Positions 28,278 to 38,832 are shown, numbered from the stretch's first letter. The stretch is 64,000 nt of DNA from Pseudomonas pseudonitroreducens (GCF_021603645.1 NZ_BQHJ01000008.1:310001-374000); one strand, 5' to 3'. The notes: a model not told the origin generated them from the sequence alone. Program-made: numbers and translations.

Positions 28278-29659
28278 AGCCGGCCAGCCTGTCGCTGCGC
28301 ATCGGCCTGTGGGTCGGCGTGCTGGGCTCGGTGCTGATGATCCTGTTGCTCAGCCTGGCCTACCTCGCCCTCGACCACCAACTGGACCAGCGCGCCCACC
28401 GCGAGCTGGAGGACAAGCTCGGGCAACTGCGCCACGCCCTCGACGCCGATCCGGGTCTCGCCGCCCTGCCCTTGCGCGGCCATGCCCTGCAGGACCAACT
28501 GATGGGCCACGACAACCTGAGCGCCGCGCTGCTCGATGAGCGACGCGGGCAGCCGGCGCAGTTCAGCAGCGGGCCGACTCGCGACCTGGCGGTGCTCGAT
28601 GGGTTCGCCGGCAGTGGCCGCGCCTTTGCCTGGCGCTCGGCGGACGGCCGCCGCCTGCTCACCGAGCGCAGCCTGATCCGCTTGCGCGACGGCAACACCC
28701 TGCGGGTATTCCTGAGCCTGGATCGCCGCGACGACGATGCCCTGCTCGGCGCCTTCCTGCGTTCGGCCTGGCTGGCGGTGCCGCTGCTGTTGCTGCTGAT
28801 CGCCCTCGGCGCGCGCCTGGTGGCCAAGCGCGGCCTGCAACCCTTGCGGCAGTTCGGCCAGGTGGCCTCGCTGATCACCACCCAGGACCTCAGCCACCGC
28901 ATTCCCGTGCAGGACCTGCCACGGGAGCTGGGCAAGGCTGCGCGAGCGCTGAACCTGATGCTGCACCGGCTGGATGGCGGCGTGCAGCAGCTCACGCAGT
29001 TCTCCGACGACCTCGCCCACGAGCTGCGCTCGCCCATCGGCAACCTGCTGGGCAAGGCGCAGGTGACGCTGTCGCGACCGCGGCAAAAGGAAGAGTACGA
29101 AGCGGTGCTGGCCGCGAGTACCGAGGAGCTGGAACGGGTCGGCCGGATCGTCAGCGACATGCTGTTCCTCGCTCAGGTCAGCCACCCGCGCGCGCTGCTG
29201 CCGCAGGAGACGGTGCAGCTGGAAGAGGAAGCCGCGAAGGTCGCCGAACTGTTCGCTTTCAGCGCCGAAGAGAAGTCGCTGCGCATCAGCATCGACGGCC
29301 ATGGGCGGGTCGTCGGCGATCGCCTGATGATCCAGCGCGCCATTTCCAACCTGCTGTCCAACGCCATCCGCCACACGCCCGCGGGCGAGCGCATCAGCGT
29401 GCAGGTCCGCAACGACGATGAGACCGTAACTCTGCAGGTGCAAAACCCCGGAACGGGCATTGCCGCCGAGCACCTGCCGCACCTGTTCGAGCGCTTCTAC
29501 CGGGTGGACAAGGGCCGCTCGCGAGCGCAGGGCGGCACGGGCCTGGGGCTGGCCATCGTGCGTTCGATCATGGAGTTGCACCTGGGCGCGGCCAGCGCGC
29601 AGAGCTCGGAGGAAGGGCCGACGCGCTTCCTCCTGGAGTTCCCCGCCTCGCCCGACTGA
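28274..29659 (+). CDS. czcS: Sensor histidine kinase CzcS
   Basis: A 461-residue membrane kinase from the ATG at 28274. TM1 (about residues 10-35), a periplasmic sensor domain, TM2 (about 160-185), HAMP (about 190-240), HisKA with His249 (DDLAHELRSPIGNLL), and HATPase_c (N box LLSNAIRHTPAGE, GTGLGLAIVRSIMELH). It senses metal in the periplasm and phosphorylates CzcR. It is co-translated with czcR and lies opposite the pump genes. Confidence 0.93.
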   Translation: MKPASLSLRIGLWVGVLGSVLMILLLSLAYLALDHQLDQRAHRELEDKLGQLRHALDADPGLAALPLRGHALQDQLMGHDNLSAALLDERRGQPAQFSSGPTRDLAVLDGFAGSGRAFAWRSADGRRLLTERSLIRLRDGNTLRVFLSLDRRDDDALLGAFLRSAWLAVPLLLLLIALGARLVAKRGLQPLRQFGQVASLITTQDLSHRIPVQDLPRELGKAARALNLMLHRLDGGVQQLTQFSDDLAHELRSPIGNLLGKAQVTLSRPRQKEEYEAVLAASTEELERVGRIVSDMLFLAQVSHPRALLPQETVQLEEEAAKVAELFAFSAEEKSLRISIDGHGRVVGDRLMIQRAISNLLSNAIRHTPAGERISVQVRNDDETVTLQVQNPGTGIAAEHLPHLFERFYRVDKGRSRAQGGTGLGLAIVRSIMELHLGAASAQSSEEGPTRFLLEFPASPD

Positions 29660-29660
29660 A

Positions 29661-29996
29661 TCAGCGGGTAACGCGGCAGGCGACGCGCTCGGTGCGGTAC
29701 TCGATGGCCTGCTCCTCGCCGAAGGAATCCTTGTAGCGCAGTTGCACCGGGACCACGCCGCAGTCGCTGCTCATCGGCGTTATCGCCACGACTTCGGCGA
29801 TGTCCAGGTTCATCCCGTAGGTGTACTGCTTCGCCTCGGCGACCTGCGTCGGCGAAGGCGCGTCCTGGCGGGCCTGCATGGCTTGCAGGCGGGCCTGCTC
29901 CATGCGCGCGAAGGTAATGTCGCCGCCGCCGTCGGCCAGCGCCAGGGAAGAAGCGCCCATCAGGGCAGCGATCAGGAGGATGCGGGAGCGTTGCAT
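29661..29996 (-). CDS. DUF2790 family small periplasmic protein
   Basis: A 111-residue protein from the ATG at 29996, with GAGGTGA upstream; a longer in-frame start is rejected. The signal peptide ends SLALADGGG. The C-terminal half is the DUF2790 pattern of Pseudomonas (YTYGMNLDIAEVVAI, CGVVPVQLRYKDSFGE, IEYRTERVACRV), with two Cys likely to form a disulfide. Several members lie beside metal-response genes. This one ends convergently, 1 base after czcS. Function is unknown. Confidence 0.85.
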   Translation of the reverse strand: MQRSRILLIAALMGASSLALADGGGDITFARMEQARLQAMQARQDAPSPTQVAEAKQYTYGMNLDIAEVVAITPMSSDCGVVPVQLRYKDSFGEEQAIEYRTERVACRVTR

Positions 29997-30101
29997 GGCA
30001 GTCACCTCACGGGTGGTTGAAAGTGACTCCACCTTAAGAGGCCGCCCCTAACGGGAAGCTGAGGCAAGCATGACGATTCGGTTATCCAGGCGACGCCGCC
30101 G

Positions 30102-30132
30102 TTGACCTTGCCCCAGGGGAAGGTTCTAAACT
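30102..30132 (+). promoter_or_regulatory. CueR-type copper promoter
   Basis: TTGACC (30102-30107) and TAAACT (30127-30132) are separated by 19 bases, the lengthened spacer of MerR-family promoters. The spacer holds the dyad ACCTTGCCCC/GGGGAAGGT, close to the CueR consensus ACCTTCC/GGAAGGT. It should give Cu(I)/Ag(I)-induced expression of the gene at 30140 and the cus genes behind it. The expected transcription start lies at about 30139-30140, on the start codon itself. Confidence 0.88.
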
Positions 30133-30139
30133 GCGCGGC

Positions 30140-30484
30140 ATGCTTCGTCGCCTGCGGCTCTTCATCATCCTGTGGCTCAGCCTTGCGCTTCCCCTCACCG
30201 GGATGGCGGGCTTCGAGGCGCCGGCCGAACCCTGTCCGATGCAGGAACAGGGCATGAGCCAGATGGCCGGCATGGATCAGGATTGCTGCCAGGACGCGGG
30301 CAAGATGACCCCGCACGGCAAGAAGGCCTGCAAGAGCGGCCAGGAGTGCAAGACCAGCAGCCTGCTCCAGGTCAGCCTCCTGAATGCCCCGCAGCACCTT
30401 GCCGCAGCGCAGAGTGCGCCACGCTACAACCCCCTCGTACTGAGCCAGGCTCCCGCCGATCTCTGGCGACCTCCCTGCGCCTGA
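30140..30484 (+). CDS. Small exported Cys/Met/His-rich copper-response protein
   Basis: A 114-residue protein with a signal peptide (LFIILWLSLALPLTGMAGF). The mature part is rich in metal ligands (EPCPMQEQGMSQMAGMDQDCC, with further Cys/His in HGKKACKSGQEC), consistent with Cu/Ag binding in the periplasm. It is first behind a CueR-type promoter and 89 bases before cusC, so it is probably the leader gene of the cus operon. Comparable small ORFs precede copper-efflux operons in Pseudomonas, but I cannot name the family. No ribosome-binding site precedes the ATG. Confidence 0.75.
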   Translation: MLRRLRLFIILWLSLALPLTGMAGFEAPAEPCPMQEQGMSQMAGMDQDCCQDAGKMTPHGKKACKSGQECKTSSLLQVSLLNAPQHLAAAQSAPRYNPLVLSQAPADLWRPPCA

Positions 30485-30573
30485 TTCCTCTCCCGACCTG
30501 AACCCCGCCCGCAGCCCTCAAGGCTGCCGGGTGGCTTGCGCCCGTGCGCTGGTTTTCCAGAGGAATCCCCATC

Positions 30574-31818
30574 GTGACTCACGTCCGAATCCATTCGGGC
30601 TGGCTGCTGCTCGCGCTGCTGTCCAGCCTGTCCGCCCAGGGTGCGTCCCTGTCGCTGGACGACGCCCTGTTGCTGGCCGAACGCAACGCCCCATCCCTGC
30701 TCGCCGAGAGCGAAAAACTCGCAGCGGCGAAAAGCGCCGCCATTCCGGCCGGCGAACTGCCCGACCCCAAGCTCAACCTCGGCCTGCAGAACATCCCCAT
30801 CGAGGGACAGGAGCGCTGGACCACCCAGCGTGACAACATGAGCATGCAGATGGTTGGCCTGATGCAGGAGGTGCCCAATCGCGACAAGCGCAGGGCCCGC
30901 ATCGAGACCGCCCAGGCCGCCGTCGAACGCGCCGACGCCGAGGCCGGCGTGGAGCGCCTGAAGGTCCGCAACGCCCTCGCGCAGGCCTGGATCGCGGCCT
31001 ACACGCTGCAACGCAAGCTGGCGATGTTCGACGACTTCTACCGCGAAAACCGGCTGCTCGACGCCAGCGTCCGCGCGCGCCTGGCCAGTGGCGGCGCCAG
31101 CGCGGTGGACGCGCTGCTGCCGCGCCAGGAAGCCGCGCTGCTCGACGAGCGCAAGGATGATCTGCTGAGCCAGCAGGCCCGGGCCCGGGCGACGCTCAAG
31201 CGCTGGATCGGCGAGGACGCGCCGCAGACGCTCAGCGGAGACTTCCCGCGCTGGTCGATCGACGCGCCCCACTACCAGCAGGCGCTGCACCAGCACCCCG
31301 AGCTCGCTGCCTACGGGCCGATGACCCGCGAGGCCGAAGCGCTGGTCCGCGAAGCCGTGGCGGAGAAGAAGCCGGACTGGAGCTGGGAAGTGGACTACCA
31401 GCATCGTGGCCGCGAATTCGGCGACATGATGACGCTGCAAGTCAGCTTCGACCTGCCGCTGTTCAGCGGCACCCGCCAGGACCCGAAGATCGCCGCCCGC
31501 CGCGCCCAGGTTCGCCAGCTGGATGCCGAGCGCGAGGCCCTGGCCCGCGAGCACGAACAACAACTGGCAGACGACCTCGCCGAATACCGGCGCCTGCAGC
31601 GCGCCGTCGAACGCAGCAGCGCCACGCTGCTGCCGCTGGCCGAGGAGAAGGCCAGCCTGGCCACTGCCAGCTATCGCGCCGGCAAGCTGCAGCTCGGCGA
31701 AGTACTCGGTGCACGCCAGCAGTTGCTCGAGGAGCGGCTCCGGCAGCTCGACCTGCTGGGCTCCCTGGCGCAGGTCGCCGCGCGTCTGTATTTCACCTAT
31801 GAGGGAGTACGCGCATGA
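30574..31818 (+). CDS. cusC: Outer-membrane efflux protein CusC-like
   Basis: A TolC-family protein of about 414 residues. The GTG at 30574 is chosen because AGAGGAA lies 10 bases upstream and it gives a clean signal peptide (GWLLLALLSSLSAQGA). OEP repeats start at LSLDDALLLAERNAPSLLAE and near HPELAAYGPMTREAEALVRE. It forms the outer-membrane channel for the Cu/Ag RND pump. Its stop overlaps the cusB start in an ATGA. Confidence 0.88.
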   Translation: MTHVRIHSGWLLLALLSSLSAQGASLSLDDALLLAERNAPSLLAESEKLAAAKSAAIPAGELPDPKLNLGLQNIPIEGQERWTTQRDNMSMQMVGLMQEVPNRDKRRARIETAQAAVERADAEAGVERLKVRNALAQAWIAAYTLQRKLAMFDDFYRENRLLDASVRARLASGGASAVDALLPRQEAALLDERKDDLLSQQARARATLKRWIGEDAPQTLSGDFPRWSIDAPHYQQALHQHPELAAYGPMTREAEALVREAVAEKKPDWSWEVDYQHRGREFGDMMTLQVSFDLPLFSGTRQDPKIAARRAQVRQLDAEREALAREHEQQLADDLAEYRRLQRAVERSSATLLPLAEEKASLATASYRAGKLQLGEVLGARQQLLEERLRQLDLLGSLAQVAARLYFTYEGVRA

Positions 31819-33290
31819 ACCGGCTTCCCGTGAAGACTTCCGCACTGTTGTTGCTCACCCTGGCCACCGGCAGCGCCGGCGGCTACTGGTTCGCCCAGCG
31901 ACAATCGGCCCCGGCGGCGGAAACCAGCGGTGTGGCCGCGGAACGCAAGGCGCTCTACTGGTACGACCCGATGGTCCCGCAGCAGCGCTTCGATGCGCCG
32001 GGCAAGTCGCCATTCATGGACATGCAACTGGTGCCCCGTTACGCCGACGATGAGAGCAACGGAGGCCCGCCAGCGGTTCGCCTGGAACCGGGCATCCAGC
32101 AGAATCTCGGTGTGCGCCTGGCCTCGGTCAGCCACGGCAGGCTCGATCGCAAGCTGCAGGTCACCGGCCTGCTGACCTTCAATGACCGCGACGTGGCACT
32201 GCTGCAGACGCGGGCCGGCGGCTTCGTCGAGCGCACCTATACCCTGGCGCCTGGCGACGTGGTAAAGGCCGGCGCGCCGGTTGCCGACATCCTGGTCCCG
32301 GAGTGGGCCGGCCTGCAGGAGGAATATCTCGCCCTGCAGAGCACCGCGGAGCCGACCTTGCGCGAAGCGGCGCGGCAGCGCCTGCTGCTGGCGGGGATGC
32401 CACCCGCGCTGGTTGCCCAGGTCGCGCGCAGCGGCCGGGCGCGCCCGGTGATCACGCTCGGTTCGCCTATTGCCGGGGTGATCCGCGAACTGAACGTGCG
32501 TAGCGGCATGACCCTGCCAGCCGGCGCACCACTGGCGCGGATCAACGGCCTGGGACAGGTCTGGCTGGAAGCAGCGGTGCCGGAAACACAGGCGGCTGGC
32601 CTGAAGATCGGCCAGCCAGTCACCGCCCGCCTGCCGGCATTCCCGGATCGTCCGGTCACGGGCACCCTGGCCAGCATCCTGCCGGAGAACGACCAGCAGA
32701 GCCGCACCCTGCGCCTGCGCATCGAACTGCCCAACCCGGATGGCCAACTGCGCCCGGGGATGACCGTGGAGGTCAGCCTCGCTCTCGCCGGGGAGTCCGA
32801 CGTGCTGCAGATTCCCAGTGAAGCCGTGATTCGCACCGGCAAGCGCAACCTGGTGATGCTCGCCGAGGACCACGGCCGCTTCCGCCCCGTGGAGGTACGC
32901 CTCGGCCAGGAGAACGGCGGCCAGGTGGCTGTGCTCCAGGGCCTGGAGGAAGGTCAGCGGGTGGTTGCTTCCGGGCAGTTCCTGATCGATTCGGAAGCCA
33001 GCCTGAAGGGCATCGAAGCCCGCACGGACGACCTGCCCGGCCCCAGCACAAGCACATCCACGCTGCATGAAGCCGAGGGCCGGATCGTCGCAATCGATGC
33101 CCAGGGCATGACGATCAGCCACGGCCCCTTCCACACCCTGGGCATGCCTGGCATGACCATGACCTTCTCCCTGGCCCGAGCTGGGCTGGCGGACGGGCTG
33201 AAGGTCGGTGAGCGCATCCGTTTCGGGGTCAGCCAGGGCGATACCGGGCTGGTGATCGAGCAAGTGAGCCGGCAGGAGGCGCAGCCATGA
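31815..33290 (+). CDS. cusB: Periplasmic adaptor CusB with a C-terminal CusF-like domain
   Basis: A 491-residue membrane-fusion protein. After a TM/signal segment, residues about 43-76 are a heavy-metal-binding domain ([29 protein letters not shown]) in which the usual Cys pair is replaced by Met/Asp. Barrel and hairpin domains follow. Residues about 415-485 form a fused CusF-like domain ([27 protein letters not shown]). The Trp that contacts Cu/Ag in free CusF is Met here. It passes metal to CusA and ends in an ATGA overlap with cusA. Confidence 0.9.
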   Translation: MNRLPVKTSALLLLTLATGSAGGYWFAQRQSAPAAETSGVAAERKALYWYDPMVPQQRFDAPGKSPFMDMQLVPRYADDESNGGPPAVRLEPGIQQNLGVRLASVSHGRLDRKLQVTGLLTFNDRDVALLQTRAGGFVERTYTLAPGDVVKAGAPVADILVPEWAGLQEEYLALQSTAEPTLREAARQRLLLAGMPPALVAQVARSGRARPVITLGSPIAGVIRELNVRSGMTLPAGAPLARINGLGQVWLEAAVPETQAAGLKIGQPVTARLPAFPDRPVTGTLASILPENDQQSRTLRLRIELPNPDGQLRPGMTVEVSLALAGESDVLQIPSEAVIRTGKRNLVMLAEDHGRFRPVEVRLGQENGGQVAVLQGLEEGQRVVASGQFLIDSEASLKGIEARTDDLPGPSTSTSTLHEAEGRIVAIDAQGMTISHGPFHTLGMPGMTMTFSLARAGLADGLKVGERIRFGVSQGDTGLVIEQVSRQEAQP

Positions 33291-36200
33291 TTGCCAAGCT
33301 GATCCGCTGGTCGGTGGCCAATCGCCTGCTGGTGCTGCTGGCCACTCTGTTCATCGTCGCCTGGGGCCTCTGGTCGTTGCGCAGCACGCCGATCGACGCG
33401 CTGCCGGACCTCTCCGACGTACAGGTGATCATCCGTACCAGCTATCCGGGGCAGGCGCCGCAGATCGTCGAAAACCAGGTCACCTACCCGTTGGCCACCA
33501 CGATGCTGTCAGTGCCGGGAGCGAAGACCGTGCGCGGTTTTTCCTCCTTCGGCGACAGCTTCGTCTATGTGCTGTTCGATGACGGCACCGACCTCTACTG
33601 GGCCCGCTCGCGGGTGCTGGAGTACCTGAACCAGGTGCAGTCGCGCCTGCCGCCAACGGCAAGGGCAACGCTCGGCCCGGACGCCACCGGGGTCGGCTGG
33701 ATCTACCAGTACGCCCTGGTGGACCGCACGGGCCGGCATGACCTGGCCCAGCTGAGGGGGTTGCAGGACTGGTTCCTCAAGTACGAGCTGAAGACGGTGC
33801 CGGACGTGGCCGAAGTCGCCACCGTGGGCGGCATGGTCAAGCAGTACCAGGTGCTGCTCGACCCGCTTCGACTGGCCAGCCTGGGCATCACCCAGGGCCA
33901 GGTGATCGAGGCCATCGGCAAGGCCAACCAGGAAACCGGCGGTGGTGTGCTGGAGCTGGGCGAGGCGGAATTCATGGTGCGCGCCTCGGGCTACCTGAAG
34001 AGTCTGGACGACTTTCGGGCGATCCCGCTGCGCCTGGCCGGCAATGGCAGCCCGGTCACCCTGGGCGATGTCGCGAGTGTCCAGCTCGGCCCGGAAATGC
34101 GTCGCGGCATCGGCGAGCTGGACGGCGAAGGCGAGGCAGTCGGCGGGGTGATCGTCCTGCGCAGCGGCAAGAACGCCCGCGAAGCCATCACGCGGGTGAA
34201 GGACAGGCTGGAGGAGCTGAAGAAGAGCCTGCCCGAGGGCGTGGAGATCGTCACCACCTATGACCGCAGTCAACTGATCGACCGCGCGGTGAGCAACCTC
34301 GGCCACAAGCTGATCGAGGAATTCCTCGTGGTGGCGCTGGTGTGCGCGGCCTTCCTCTGGCATCTGCGCTCGTCGCTGGTGGCCATCGTGTCCTTGCCGG
34401 TGGGCGTGCTGATCGCGCTGATCGTCATGCGGCACCAGGGGATCAACGCCAACATCATGTCGCTTGGCGGCATCGCCATCGCCATCGGTGCGATGGTCGA
34501 CGCGGCGGTGGTGATGATCGAGAACGCGCACAAGCGCGTCGAGGCCTGGCACCAGCAGCACCCCGGCGTCCCACTGGTCGGCGAGCGGCACTGGAAGGTC
34601 ATGACCGAGGCCGCCGTGGAGGTCGGCCCGGCGCTGTTCTTCAGCCTGCTGATCATCACCCTGTCGTTCGTCCCGGTGTTCACCCTGCAAGCCCAGGAGG
34701 GTCGCCTGTTCGGCCCGCTGGCCTTCACCAAGACCTACGCCATGGCCGGCGCCGCCGGGCTGTCGGTGACCCTGGTGCCGGTACTGATGGGCTACTGGAT
34801 TCGCGGGCGCCTGCCCTCGGAGCAGCGCAACCCGCTCAATCGCTGGCTGATCCGCCTCTACCAGCCGGCCCTGGACGCGGTACTGCGCCGGCCACGCAGC
34901 ACGCTGGCGGTGGCAGCGCTGGTGTTCCTCTCCGGGCTGTGGCCGCTGTCCCACCTGGGCGGCGAGTTTCTCCCGCCACTGGACGAAGGCGACCTGCTGT
35001 ACATGCCCTCGGCCCTGCCCGGGCTCTCCGCGCAGAAGGCTTCTGAGTTGCTGCAGCGCACCGACCGGCTGATCCGCAGCGTGCCGGAAGTCGCCAGCGT
35101 GTTCGGCAAGGCCGGGCGCGCCGAATCGGCTACCGACCCGGCGCCACTGGAGATGTTCGAAACCACCATCCGCTTCAAGCCCAGGGACCAGTGGCGACCC
35201 GGCATGACCAGCGAAAAGCTGGTGGAGGAACTGGACCGCGCGGTGAAGGTGCCGGGCCTGACCAACATCTGGATCCCGCCGATCCGCAACCGTATAGACA
35301 TGCTCGCCACCGGCATCAAGAGTCCCATCGGGGTGAAGATCGCCGGCACCGACCTGGCCGAGATCGACCGCGCGACCCAGGCCGTGGAGCGAGTGGCGAA
35401 GATGGTGCCGGGCGTCAGCTCGGCGCTGGCCGAACGCCTGACCGGCGGGCGCTACATCGACGTCGACATCGACCGCCAGGCGGCGGCGCGCTACGGCATG
35501 AACATCGCCGACGTGCAGGCCATCGTCGGCAGCGCCATCGGCGGCGAGAACGTCGGTGAAACGGTGGAAGGACTCGCCCGCTATCCGATCAACGTGCGCT
35601 ACCCGCGCGAATGGCGCGACTCGCTGGACGCGCTGCGCCAGTTGCCGATCTACACCACCCAGGGTGGCCAGATCACCCTCGGCAGCGTGGCACGAATAGG
35701 CATCAGCGAGGGGCCGCCGATGCTCAAGAGCGAGAATGCCCGCCTCTCCGGCTGGGTCTACGTCGACGTTCGTGGCCGTGACCTGGCCTCGGTCGTGGCG
35801 GACCTGCGCCAGGCAGTGGAGCGCGAGGTACGCCTCGCCCCGGGCATGAGCCTGGGCTACTCCGGACAGTTCGAGTACCTGGAACGCGCCAACGCCCGCC
35901 TCAAGCTGGTCGTCCCGGCGACCCTGGCGATCATCTTCGTGCTGCTCTACCTGACCTTCGGACGCATCGACGAGGCCCTGCTGATCATGGCCACCCTGCC
36001 CTTCGCCCTCACCGGCGGGGTATGGCTGCTGTACCTGATGGGTTTCAACCTGTCGGTAGCCACGGGTGTCGGCTTCATCGCCCTGGCCGGCGTGGCGGCG
36101 GAGTTCGGGGTGATCATGCTGGTCTACCTGAAGAACGCCTGGGCCGAGCAGCCCCAGGCCAACCAGCCATCCGCGCTGCTCGCGGCGATCCGCGAGGGCG

Positions 36201-36439
36201 CGGTCCAGCGCGTGCGCCCCAAGGCCATGACCGTGGCGGTGATCGTCGCCGGCCTGCTGCCGATCCTCTGGAGCAGCGGCACCGGCAGCGAGGTGATGAG
36301 TCGCATCGCCGTGCCCATGGTCGGCGGCATGCTCACCGCGCCCCTGCTTTCTCTCTTCGTCATCCCCGCCGCCTACTGGCTGATGCGCCGTCGTCAGCTA
36401 CCGGCAACCAGCCAAAACCAACCTGGAGACATCCCATGA
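33287..36439 (+). CDS. cusA: Cu(I)/Ag(I) RND efflux pump CusA
   Basis: A 1050-residue HME-RND transporter. The TM4 signature [21 protein letters not shown] (about residue 395-415) belongs to the monovalent Cu/Ag branch (HME4), unlike the CzcA signature of the pump at 21-24 kb. Methionine pairs in the periplasmic cleft are expected from the family. Proton-driven export of Cu(I)/Ag(I) with CusB and CusC. The stop overlaps the cusF start in an ATGA. Confidence 0.94.
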   Translation: MIAKLIRWSVANRLLVLLATLFIVAWGLWSLRSTPIDALPDLSDVQVIIRTSYPGQAPQIVENQVTYPLATTMLSVPGAKTVRGFSSFGDSFVYVLFDDGTDLYWARSRVLEYLNQVQSRLPPTARATLGPDATGVGWIYQYALVDRTGRHDLAQLRGLQDWFLKYELKTVPDVAEVATVGGMVKQYQVLLDPLRLASLGITQGQVIEAIGKANQETGGGVLELGEAEFMVRASGYLKSLDDFRAIPLRLAGNGSPVTLGDVASVQLGPEMRRGIGELDGEGEAVGGVIVLRSGKNAREAITRVKDRLEELKKSLPEGVEIVTTYDRSQLIDRAVSNLGHKLIEEFLVVALVCAAFLWHLRSSLVAIVSLPVGVLIALIVMRHQGINANIMSLGGIAIAIGAMVDAAVVMIENAHKRVEAWHQQHPGVPLVGERHWKVMTEAAVEVGPALFFSLLIITLSFVPVFTLQAQEGRLFGPLAFTKTYAMAGAAGLSVTLVPVLMGYWIRGRLPSEQRNPLNRWLIRLYQPALDAVLRRPRSTLAVAALVFLSGLWPLSHLGGEFLPPLDEGDLLYMPSALPGLSAQKASELLQRTDRLIRSVPEVASVFGKAGRAESATDPAPLEMFETTIRFKPRDQWRPGMTSEKLVEELDRAVKVPGLTNIWIPPIRNRIDMLATGIKSPIGVKIAGTDLAEIDRATQAVERVAKMVPGVSSALAERLTGGRYIDVDIDRQAAARYGMNIADVQAIVGSAIGGENVGETVEGLARYPINVRYPREWRDSLDALRQLPIYTTQGGQITLGSVARIGISEGPPMLKSENARLSGWVYVDVRGRDLASVVADLRQAVEREVRLAPGMSLGYSGQFEYLERANARLKLVVPATLAIIFVLLYLTFGRIDEALLIMATLPFALTGGVWLLYLMGFNLSVATGVGFIALAGVAAEFGVIMLVYLKNAWAEQPQANQPSALLAAIREGAVQRVRPKAMTVAVIVAGLLPILWSSGTGSEVMSRIAVPMVGGMLTAPLLSLFVIPAAYWLMRRRQLPATSQNQPGDIP

Positions 36440-36777
36440 AAACCCCACTGATCGCCCTCGGCGCCCTGCTGCTCGGCCTCTCCCATTCCGCCCTGGCCGA
36501 AGACATGGCCGGCATGAAGATGGACGACATGAGCATGGACAGCGCCCAGCAAGCGCCGACCGCCAGCGCCGAAGGCAGCGTCCGCGCGATCGACGCCGAG
36601 CGCCACCTCGTTACCCTCGCCCATGGCCCGGTGGCGGCGCTGCACTGGCCACCGATGACCATGGCCTTCAAGGCCACCGCTGCACAGCTCGAGGGCCTGA
36701 AAGTGGGCGACAAGGTCTCCTTCGAGTTCCGCAACGCCAGTGATGGCGCCACCCTGGTCAACATCCGCAAGCCTTGA
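36436..36777 (+). CDS. cusF: Periplasmic copper chaperone CusF
   Basis: A 113-residue protein with a signal peptide ending SHSALAED, then a Met/Asp-rich tract ([13 protein letters not shown]). The CusF OB-fold domain follows: [20 protein letters not shown] and [10 protein letters not shown], holding the His, Trp and two Met that bind Cu(I)/Ag(I). It hands metal to CusB. The overlap with cusA makes it the last gene of the operon. Confidence 0.92.
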   Translation: MKTPLIALGALLLGLSHSALAEDMAGMKMDDMSMDSAQQAPTASAEGSVRAIDAERHLVTLAHGPVAALHWPPMTMAFKATAAQLEGLKVGDKVSFEFRNASDGATLVNIRKP

Positions 36778-36784
36778 AGCCGGC

Positions 36785-36823
36785 CCCATGGACGCCTCGC
36801 CATCACGGCGAAGCGTCCATGGG
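36785..36823 (+). terminator. Hairpin after the cus operon
   Basis: CCCATGGACGC (36785-36795) and GCGTCCATGGG (36813-36823) are exact 11-bp complements, 8 bases after the cusF stop, with a smaller inner hairpin in the loop. No T-run, so termination would need help. Nothing else recognisable lies before 37043. Confidence 0.6.
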
Positions 36824-37042
36824 CGGCCTGGGTCTTCGCATTTTCCACCACTCATCCGTGCAATTTCCTACCGGTGAACTCTCGGCATCCGACGACTGTC
36901 TGTGTGCTGTCGGCCCACCGGGTGGGATTCCTGGCCATTGGCCACCCGGCTGGTTCTGAACCCTTCGTTTCAAATAAAACGCCCGGCCGACGTTTTCGCT
37001 CCCGCAAGGCGGGTTTCGTTCCAAGTCATGTGAAGATTGCCC

Positions 37043-37711
37043 ATGTCCCTATCGCGTCGCTTCCCCGCACGAGTTTCTCCCCTCCAGACCCGCGCCATCG
37101 GCGCCTGCCTGTTCGCCGGCCTGCTGGCAGCCGGCGCTCCGGCCCAGGCCGAGGAGCCCGCCAGCAGCGCGCGCTGGGTGAACGACAGCCTGAGCACCTA
37201 CGTGCGCAGCGGCCCTACCGACGGCTACCGCATCGTCGGCACCCTGACCTCCGGGCAGAAGGTCCAGCTGGTCAGCACTTCCGGCGACTACAGCCAGGTG
37301 CGCAGCGACAGCGGCAGCACGGTGTGGATCGCCAGCAAGGACCTGCAGGAGAAACCCGGCCAGGCCGAACGTCTGCCGGCGCTGGAGCAGAAGGTCACCG
37401 AGCTGAGCACCCAGCTGCAGACCATCGACGACAGCTGGAAAAACCGCGTGCAGGGCATGCAGGAAACCCTGGACGCACGCAAGAAACTCATCGACGAACT
37501 GCAGGCGGCGCGCTCTGCGCTGGACTCCGAGCTGAACCAGGCACGCTCGCAGCTACGCGACACCCAGGCGCAACTGGGCGACGAGAACAAGCAGGTGCTG
37601 ATGCGCTACATGGCCTACGGCGGCAGCATAGCCGGAGCCGGCCTGCTCGCCGGGCTGATCCTGCCGACCATGCTGCGCGTGCGGCGCAAGCGCAGCACCG
37701 AGTGGGTCTGA
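37043..37711 (+). CDS. SH3-domain and TM protein (YgiM/TIGR04211 type)
   Basis: A 222-residue envelope protein. Signal peptide (IGACLFAGLLAAGAPAQA), a bacterial SH3 domain (about residues 45-105; YVRSGPTDGYRIVGTLTSG, STVWIASKDL), a coiled coil (about 110-185), and a C-terminal membrane segment (YGGSIAGAGLLAGLILPTML) followed by basic residues. This matches TIGR04211 proteins related to E. coli YgiM. The role is unknown; SH3 and coiled coil suggest cell-wall contacts. The ATG at 37043 is used; an in-frame TTG lies 2 codons earlier. Confidence 0.85.
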   Translation: MSLSRRFPARVSPLQTRAIGACLFAGLLAAGAPAQAEEPASSARWVNDSLSTYVRSGPTDGYRIVGTLTSGQKVQLVSTSGDYSQVRSDSGSTVWIASKDLQEKPGQAERLPALEQKVTELSTQLQTIDDSWKNRVQGMQETLDARKKLIDELQAARSALDSELNQARSQLRDTQAQLGDENKQVLMRYMAYGGSIAGAGLLAGLILPTMLRVRRKRSTEWV

Positions 37712-37748
37712 CGCGCCACAACACCTGGCGCCATGCAATGCCGGAGAC

Positions 37749-37987
37749 GATCGCGGACGAAGTCCGCTCCTAGGCAGACGTCAGCGTTCGCAGGAGCAAC
37801 TGTCTTTTCTGGATAGTCTGTCGCTGCGTCTTCCCCCTCACCCCAACCCTGGCTGCGCGCCCCGTCAGGGAGAGGGGGCAGCCCGCAGGTTTCTGAACGG
37901 TCCCCTCTCCCCTTGGGAGAGGGCCAGGGTGAGGGATGGCCCACGCGCAAAGGTATCTCGCAGGAGCGGACTCCGTCCGCGATGATC
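37749..37987. repeat. Mosaic intergenic repeat block 1
   Basis: Outer inverted modules: GATCGCGGACGAAGTCCGC (37749-37767) against GGAGCGGACTCCGTCCGCGA (from 37963). Between them lie CCCTCACCCC (37836) and, in reverse sense, AGGGTGAGGG (37926) modules around GGGAGAGGG tracts. The same modules occur at 42.3-42.7 kb. Without genes between 37712 and 38004. Confidence 0.7.
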
Positions 37988-38004
37988 CAGCCCTTGCTCC
38001 CGCC

Positions 38005-38832
38005 TCAGCGGGATGAATTCATCCCGAAGCAATGTCGCGCCTGCGGAAACTGGCCCGCGCGTACCTCGCTGGCAAAGCGTTCGGCCGCGGAGCTGATCAG
38101 CTCATCCACCCGCACGTACTGCTGCGCGAAGCGCGGAATCTGCTCGCCGGAAAGCCCCAGCATGTCCTCGCTCACCAGCACCTGCCCGGCGCAGGCGGGC
38201 GAGGCGCCAATGCCGATCACCGGTATCTCCAGACGCTCGCATACCTGCCGCGCGAGTGGTTCCAGCACGCCTTCGAGCACTACGCTGAAGGCCCCGGCGG
38301 CGGCCACGGCTTCGGCGTCACGCAGTACCCGGGCAGCGCCCTGCTCGTCCTTGCCTTGCACCTTGAACCCACCGAGGGCGTTGACCTTCTGGGGCATCAG
38401 GCCGACATGCGCCATCACCGGAATGCCACGCTCGACCAGGAAGGCGATGGTCTCGGCCATCTCCACCCCGCCTTCGAGCTTCACCGCCTGCGCGGCGCTC
38501 TCGGCGAGTACCCGCGCAGCAGCGAGGAAGGCCTGCTGTGGCGAGGCCTGGTAGCTGGCGAATGGCAGGTCCACCACCACGCACGCCCGTTGCGAGCCAC
38601 GGACCACCGCAGCACCGTGGGCAATCATGGTGTCCAGGCTGACGGCCAGGGTATGCGGCATGCCATAAAGCACCATGCCCAGTGAATCGCCCACCAGCAG
38701 AATGTCGACGTGCGGGTCGAGCAGGCGCGCCATGGGTGCTGAATAAGCGGTCAGTACCACAAGGCTGCCGGCGTCGCGACGTTGGCGGATATCCAGTACT
38801 GAAAGGCGTTGTTGCGGACGATGGCTGCTCAT
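38005..38832 (-). CDS. panB: 3-methyl-2-oxobutanoate hydroxymethyltransferase (PanB)
   Basis: A 275-residue protein of ketopantoate hydroxymethyltransferase type: [16 protein letters not shown] near the start, the metal-binding [11 protein letters not shown] (about 47-57), [22 protein letters not shown] and [18 protein letters not shown]. It transfers a methylene group from 5,10-methylene-THF to 2-oxoisovalerate, the first pantothenate step. panC is not beside it, so this is probably a second panB paralogue rather than the panBC copy. GAGGAAAA precedes the ATG. A divergent AraC gene starts 86 bases away. Confidence 0.88.
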   Translation of the reverse strand: MSSHRPQQRLSVLDIRQRRDAGSLVVLTAYSAPMARLLDPHVDILLVGDSLGMVLYGMPHTLAVSLDTMIAHGAAVVRGSQRACVVVDLPFASYQASPQQAFLAAARVLAESAAQAVKLEGGVEMAETIAFLVERGIPVMAHVGLMPQKVNALGGFKVQGKDEQGAARVLRDAEAVAAAGAFSVVLEGVLEPLARQVCERLEIPVIGIGASPACAGQVLVSEDMLGLSGEQIPRFAQQYVRVDELISSAAERFASEVRAGQFPQARHCFGMNSSR

